From NCBI GenBank assembly GCA_002812745.2, contig NCSJ02000080.1, forward strand, positions 1 through 64,000: 64,000 bases of DNA, read 5' to 3'. Below the pieces are notes generated by a model that made no database searches, was not told the origin of the DNA, and worked only from the letters and a program-made list of their open reading frames with translations. The translations under genes and the position numbers were made by a program. Positions 58,925 through 64,000 of this stretch are shown piece by piece. Positions within the stretch are counted from its first letter, which is position 1; each line of letters starts with the position of its first letter. The stretch is from Scytalidium lignicola (taxonomy: Eukaryota; Ascomycota; Leotiomycetes).

Positions 58925-59959
58925 ATGTCCGAATCTTTCCAACTCCCCAACAAGCGGAGTGCCTACAGCGCTCTTCGCACCTTCTTCAACGTACATCTTT
59001 CACCAACAAGCAAACCAGATGAGTGTATCAAATTACCACGTATCTCGGATACTCGATTGGCTCAAGATAGCGCAACTGAGAGTTCAGAAAGTGCCAAAGA
59101 CAAAACAGTCCTCTACCTGGCCTATGGTTCTAACCTCTCCGCTGAAACATTCAAAGGAGTAAGAGGAATCAAGCCGCTATCCGCCATCAATGTCCATGTT
59201 CCGAGCTTAGACTTAACCTTCGACCTGCCAGGAATACCTTATATCGAGCCATGCTTCGCAAACACGAGATACCACACCGATGAACCTTCACACGGACGCT
59301 CGACGCGGGATTATCACAAGGACCGATGGCATAAAGGGCTCATAGGGGTAGTCTACGAAGTTACACCAGAGGACTATGCTACAATAATAGCAACAGAAGG
59401 AGGAGGGGCTTCATACCAAGACATCATGGTACAATGCTACGCGCTTCCATCTGGCATTGGAAAAGTCGACCCGATCCCCAATGGCACGCCATTCAAAGCT
59501 CACACCTTACTATGCCCAGCAGGCGAAGGAGAAGGAAATAGGTTCTCGCGCCCTGACCCAAGCTATGCACAAGCATCAGCACGATACCTGAAGCTCATTA
59601 CAGATGGTGGAGAAGAACACAGCTTACCAGATGAATACATGGCGTATCTGTACAACATCCGGCCATATAGCATCACAACTGTGAAACAAAAATTAGGCAA
59701 AGCTATATTCTTGACATTTTGGATGCCACTCCTTATAGCTTTAATTGGGCTGGGAAAGGTTCTTGCTGATAAAGATGGAAAAATTCCTGAATGGCTGGCT
59801 AATCTTACTGCACTTCTGCTCCAATTCCTTTGGGGTTCTTACGATTTGTTCTTTAAGCGTGTCTTTGGAGACGGCGAGAGGACTATTGGTGATGATGACG
59901 AAGATGATGAGGGCGGAGATACTTGGCCCGAAAAGAGGATAATGTTAAGTTCTGTATAG
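58925..59959 (+). CDS. Gamma-glutamylcyclotransferase-like protein with C-terminal membrane anchor
   Basis: Single exon, 344 aa, starting at the first ATG. YLAYGSNLSAETFKGVRGI carries the YGSN substrate-binding loop of the GGCT fold; ATIIATEGGGASYQD has the expected catalytic glutamate region of the family, and GLIGVVYEVTPEDYATI is also typical. The GGCT part occupies about residues 60-230. After it a hydrophobic stretch LTFWMPLLIALIGLGKVL and a second weaker one LLLQFLWGSYDLFF suggest anchoring in a membrane, and the tail is acidic (DDDEDDEGGD). Family members release 5-oxoproline from gamma-glutamyl peptides; membrane location is inferred. Confidence 0.78.
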   Translation: MSESFQLPNKRSAYSALRTFFNVHLSPTSKPDECIKLPRISDTRLAQDSATESSESAKDKTVLYLAYGSNLSAETFKGVRGIKPLSAINVHVPSLDLTFDLPGIPYIEPCFANTRYHTDEPSHGRSTRDYHKDRWHKGLIGVVYEVTPEDYATIIATEGGGASYQDIMVQCYALPSGIGKVDPIPNGTPFKAHTLLCPAGEGEGNRFSRPDPSYAQASARYLKLITDGGEEHSLPDEYMAYLYNIRPYSITTVKQKLGKAIFLTFWMPLLIALIGLGKVLADKDGKIPEWLANLTALLLQFLWGSYDLFFKRVFGDGERTIGDDDEDDEGGDTWPEKRIMLSSV

Positions 59960-60428
59960 CGTTTTATTATATAGTTGTGCATGTAGAACAGATCCGGCCA
60001 TTTCATCCTTTCATGACTATGCCAATCTTGCAGATCTATGTCTTGATGACATAGGAGCCATTCACAGAATTCACAAACAGAATTTAGGCTACAAATCTCT
60101 TGTCTGCATTTTACTGAAAGAAATATCCTCCCTGAAATAGCCATTACCGAAATCCCCATATGCTCCAACTCCACTACCAAACAGAGCCACCAGCAAGCCC
60201 ATATCGAAGCCTAAAACCAACGCAAGAAACCAAAGAGTGTGTAAAAACTTGTCAAAGTTCTACTCGCTCAACCAGCCATAATAATTTCCATCCATCCCAT
60301 TTCCAAACTCATCCAACCAAATGACATAGCTTACAATTCCCAGAGCCCAAACCTACAATCTTCAGTAAGTAAAAAGGGCAGCTAAATACTCCCCTACCCA
60401 CCCAAGAAAAACTCACATATTCCTTCAC
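59960..60428. other. Intergenic, no gene seen
   Basis: Space between two convergent genes; nothing found. Confidence 0.4.
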
Positions 60429-60713
60429 TTAAACCATCAACCCAGCAATAACACCGGCTCCAACACCAATAACAACCGCTGCAACCGTCTTAGCCTGAAG
60501 AGAGGGTGCCCCACTGCACGGAGTCTGGAAAGGAGAACTTCCGCAATCTTCTTGATGTTTCTGGGGTTTTGAATTTGCAACGGTATTGATAGTTTTGTTG
60601 ATGTTGTTGTTAGCATTTGATGTGTCTTTGTGGAGAGATGTTGGGGATGTGAAGACTAGGAGCGAGTGAATGCTTAGGAGGGTTATGATGGTGAGATAGT
60701 GTTTTGAATACAT
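60429..60713 (-). CDS. Small secreted protein, possibly GPI-anchored
   Basis: 94 aa with a signal peptide (YLTIITLLSIHSLLVFTSP), a short Asn/Lys/Ser-rich middle, two cysteines (DCGSSPFQTPCSGAP) and a hydrophobic end VAAVVIGVGAGVIAGLMV with no following charge. This is the layout of a GPI-anchor precursor or of a single-span cell-surface protein. No known domain. The two cysteines could bond. It may be a cell-wall peptide; no evidence of more. Confidence 0.55.
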   Translation of the reverse strand: MYSKHYLTIITLLSIHSLLVFTSPTSLHKDTSNANNNINKTINTVANSKPQKHQEDCGSSPFQTPCSGAPSLQAKTVAAVVIGVGAGVIAGLMV

Positions 60714-61179
60714 CGTTTTTGGTTAGGTTGTTGGTTGTTTATAGAGATTGTGGTAAAAGTGGATTGGTATTGATCCCAATATATGATTGTTGTTAGATAG
60801 TCCTGTGGTGTAGTTTTGTGTAGTTTGGAAGCTTGGTGAGATTGTCGAGTGGTGATGTTTGGTGGTGGAAGTGGACTGTGTCGAGTTTGTGTTGGCAAAC
60901 AGCGTTAGGGGGTTATATATTTAAGTGAATAAAGACTAAAACAGCAATCATCTAGCAATTGTGAACTTGAAATTCCCCTGCAATATGACTTGGTAGCCAT
61001 ATAGAGGGAAAGAATTTCACTACACAACGCAGGGTTCCGAAAATGAAGATAACAGAATAAGGTAAATCTCACTTAGCCCCAGGTATATGATAGCTTGTAA
61101 ATGCCTTCTACATTTTATTCATTGCGATATTAATAGAAAAATTTCACTTATCTATCTTTCTCTAAACACACATTCCAAC
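60714..61179. other. Intergenic, no gene seen
   Basis: Promoter of the small secreted protein and 3' region of the monooxygenase. Confidence 0.4.
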
Positions 61180-63753
61180 CTACCGTCTATAAACACTCGC
61201 AATCCGATAATCCTTCTGAGGTCCTTTAACACTATATTCTAGCCTCCACTCCTCCAATTGAACGCCTCTAAATCGGAATTCATACATAACATCATAGGTG
61301 TCATCAATACATAAATGGTGGGCTCTAGCTCTCCAACCCGAGCCAGAAACTTTTCCTTCCGGGGATATGGATGGGGTTGGAGATGGTGGAAGAATCTCCA
61401 GTTCATGGAAAAGATAGTCCACAGATCGGTTGTCTTGTTTGACAAACCATACACTGTGGATATCTGTGCTTTCAGTGTAACGGTGGGCGTACCTAAATAG
61501 CATTAGTATTATAAACATTTCTCTCNTTTTTTTGTCCTCGATAACGGATTAGCATGAAGAAAGGGAAAAGGATAAAGTACCTCCGATTAGCACTGAACTG
61601 CATCCCCTGCTCTGTAACAAATTCACCCTGTTCCACATACAAATATTCGCTATCAAATCCCTCCGCGGTTGGAAGCCTAGGATAGAAATTGGCCGATCCA
61701 GTAAATTTCCCAGAAGGGAACGTACTGATTGAGCTTATTAAATCCCTCTCGACTTTCCACACACCTTGAAGAGCACGATACACAGCTCTTGCAACAAATT
61801 TACCCTTCTCAGCAGAGTCCTTCATAGTCTGACCAATAATCGAGAGTGCGGTTTCTGCCTCCTTTCGCTCCGTCTCGCTAGCATCATCAGACAAGTATTG
61901 ATAAGGGAATACATTCCCTGTTCTCTTGCCTTCTTCCGGTCCCTTCCTCTTCACGCCAATAGCCTCACTGAAGGACTCCATAAGAAACATGTAATCTCCC
62001 ATGGGGAATTGTGCTCGTCTCTCATCTGTTCTCAAAGCCAGCATCGCTTCCAACGTGGTATCTTCGTCTAATACCTTTGCAGCATGTTCATCTCCACTCC
62101 ATAGTTTGGCAAGGTAACAGGCTTGCATCTCCATTACGCCCCAATATGGGCTACGGTAAAACCCAACGAAACCAAGGGACGGAAGTTTTGCGTTAATAGT
62201 GGAGTGTACATTAAGGGCTGCAGGAAACTCCGACGAAGAAGAATCGTATTGCAGGGTTGAGAGGATGGATTGAGGAAAGAAGTCAAGAGACTCAGTGGCA
62301 GAGAAACCGGTTGCTAATACAACGGCTGCGATGTCATCTACCTCCATTTTTTCCCTGCCATCTTCAACGACAGTTACTTTCCCGCTCTCGACAAACTTGT
62401 CGAGTTTTCCCTTAATAAGCTTAATGTTGCCAGACCTGACGAACTCCACATAGTGATCGCTACAAGTTAATATTGGAGGTTCGGATCTTACTACCCCTGT
62501 AACGGCCAACTCAGGGGCTCCAAAGTCGCCCTGGTCACTGCCAATGAGGGATTGCATATAATTTGCTGTCATCTCGGCAGCCTCGGTGGTGATGTGCCCT
62601 GAAGTGTTCTGAAGCGGCCCAGGAGGTCTGGCTTCGATGTTGTAGGAGATCATATCGAGGGGGAGGAACGAAGGCGCAGGATTTGGGAGCTATGAGGAGT
62701 GTCAGCACGCCAATAGAATATCTCTATAGTAGATGTAATATCTACTAGAAATTGGGGGGTTCTGTCCTACCTTTTTGGTGTCTTTTCCAGACGTATCCTC
62801 GAGCATCGGGTTTTTAGGAAAGAAAAGAGGCATAACCCAAAATGGATTCTGCACAATGTGATATATAGTGATCTCAGCTGCGTCTCGGATTTCCGAGCTA
62901 TCGGGTGAATGGACAGCAGAAGACAATTGTAGTGCGATGGAAGCTGCCGTCTCAACTCCCGACATCTGGCCTCCAGCAACAATAATCTTTTTGCCTGGTC
63001 TCCGGGATCCATCTTCATTCAGCACGAGATTCTTGACGTTCCGGAATTGGGAACTGTGGATCACTGGATACTCCTTGCCATTGAGAGATGGTATGTCTGG
63101 TTTCCCAAAGAAACCAGATGCTACAATCACGTGGTCAAACTCGTACTCCTTTTCCTCCTTCTGGTCAATGGTTCCTTTCCCAGAAGATGAGGTTGTTGAA
63201 GATAGGTCCTTCTTTGTTCTCACTCTCCACCTAGTCTCCTTACTCATGGAATCTGCATCAGAAAGCGGAGTAGCTTCCACAACTCCCTCGCCAAGGTGCA
63301 GTTCAGCATCAGTGCAGTACGTCTGACGATACTTCTCTAGATAGCCTCCAACCTCCCAAGCCTTGGGGAATGACGAGACATCCTCCCGCCATGCCAGCCC
63401 GCTGAAGGCGACAGTATGGCGACTCTGGTTTGTGCACATGTCGGGATGGACCAATCCGGAGACGGGCCCGCTGCGGGACAGCGGCCAGAGACCCCCGATC
63501 TGGGGACTCTTCTCGAAGATGGTCACGTGGAAGTCGACATTTGGCCGATGCTGTTGCTTCCGACTGTGCAGGAAGGTTTTGGCAGCTACAAGACCGGATG
63601 GACCGGCACCTTTGGTGGTGCAAACCCGCGCGTTAGTTCTGTTACTATGCTCATAACAAATAATAAAAGATGCCAAGACAACATTACGGAATATAACGTT
63701 AAGGGAAAATTCGAATTACCTATGATGCAGACAGATCTGGTTTGGGTAGCCAT
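61180..63753 (-). CDS. Flavin monooxygenase fused to a DUF6314-like domain
   Basis: Exons on the minus strand: 63753-63720, 63609-62771, 62689-61581 and 61492-61180, giving 764 aa. The N-terminus SVCIIGAGPSGLVAAKTF binds FAD (the first intron splits the motif), KKIIVAGGQMSGVETAASIA is the NADPH site, and VVLATGFSATESLDFFP is the usual late ATG-type motif. From about residue 600 the sequence changes to LQGVWKVERDLISSISTFPS, FTGSANFYPR, YVEQGEFVTEQGMQFSANRR and, at the end, YSVKGPQKDYRIASVYRR: the layout of DUF6314. The third intron contains an N (61,526) beside a T run, without effect on coding. Substrate unknown. No link to the 2.8-27.5 kb set is evident. Confidence 0.87.
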
Positions 63754-64000
63754 TGTTCCTCTACACAGAAACGAGTGCAGGCCAAATTTTCATGTGATGG
63801 GTGATGAATGAGTGAGTGAGTGAGGGGATGAGGGGTCACTGAAAGCTTAGTCGTAGTACCCGCGAGAAGGTCATACAGTACATGGGAAAAACAGACCACA
63901 AAATATCGTTGAAGTTTGTGGCGGATACACAAGGAACATGGGTTATAAAATCATAATGTGAATTATTATATATGTTGTACTTACGTACATATTCACAAGC
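63754..64000. other. Upstream region of the monooxygenase, window edge
   Basis: Presumed promoter; contains a short TGAGTGAG repeat near 63,808-63,825. No gene seen before the window ends. Confidence 0.4.

Noticed and set aside
61180..63753. Second monooxygenase as part of the same oxidative set
   Set aside because: It is more than 30 kb away among unrelated genes, and its upstream region lacks the shared promoter motif.
1..64000. CRISPR array, bacterial operon or riboswitch
   Set aside because: The window is eukaryotic with spliceosomal introns; no regularly spaced repeats of that kind exist, and no TPP-riboswitch core was recognised.

Overview
This window is nuclear DNA of a filamentous ascomycete (Pezizomycotina; the gene content would fit a leotiomycete, but I cannot place it further). 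The reasons are 45-130 nt GT-AG introns with CTAAC-type branch points, Zn2Cys6 regulators, an MSH3, a Rab geranylgeranyltransferase beta subunit, an F-box/CxxC protein, and gene islands separated by very AT-rich blocks of decayed transposons in which TGG codons have become TAG, as expected from repeat-induced point mutation (RIP). Seventeen N characters are present; nearly all sit at the edge of an A or T homopolymer and behave like spurious extra bases.

Layout. 1-2,780 is an AT-rich block with a decayed Ty3/gypsy chromovirus. 2,783-20,977 carries a set of oxidative lipid/aldehyde genes arranged as three head-to-head pairs: acyl-CoA oxidase (-) with a Zn2Cys6 regulator (+); a succinate-semialdehyde-type aldehyde dehydrogenase (-) with a zinc alcohol dehydrogenase (+); an acyl-CoA ligase (-) with an enoyl-CoA hydratase/isomerase (+). 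A second Zn2Cys6 regulator (-) sits between the second and third pair. A transposon nest (two Fot1/pogo-like elements and a Tc1-like element, 13.6-17.3 kb) splits the set. 22,941-23,060 is a tRNA-Cys(GCA) interrupted in the D stem by 49 nt that look like a spliceosomal intron. A Nudix protein and a flavin monooxygenase follow (23.6-27.5 kb).

27.5-46 kb is sparser: an unrecognised multi-exon gene (30.1-31.1 kb), an F-box-like gene, an MFS monocarboxylate-type transporter, a secreted M20 amidohydrolase, a seven-helix membrane protein and an alpha/beta hydrolase. 46.3-49.7 kb is a broken short-chain dehydrogenase with a Mutator-like element, bounded by perfect 46-bp inverted repeats and an 8-bp target duplication, inserted in its last codons. 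50.4-63.8 kb is a denser, more housekeeping-like stretch: MSH3, a C2H2 nuclear protein, the Rab GGTase beta subunit, a membrane-anchored gamma-glutamylcyclotransferase-like protein, a small secreted protein and a second flavin monooxygenase fused to a DUF6314-like domain.

How the genes may work together (inference): the acyl-CoA oxidase ends in AKL and the acyl-CoA ligase in ARL, both peroxisomal PTS1 signals, so ligase, oxidase and hydratase could form a peroxisomal beta-oxidation module, fed by the alcohol/aldehyde dehydrogenase pair and perhaps by the flavin monooxygenase at 25.6 kb. All three shared promoters contain copies of TCGGCG(A/T)TT, a CGG-type motif of the sort zinc-cluster regulators bind. 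No polyketide or peptide synthase is present, so a catabolic role seems more likely than secondary-metabolite synthesis.
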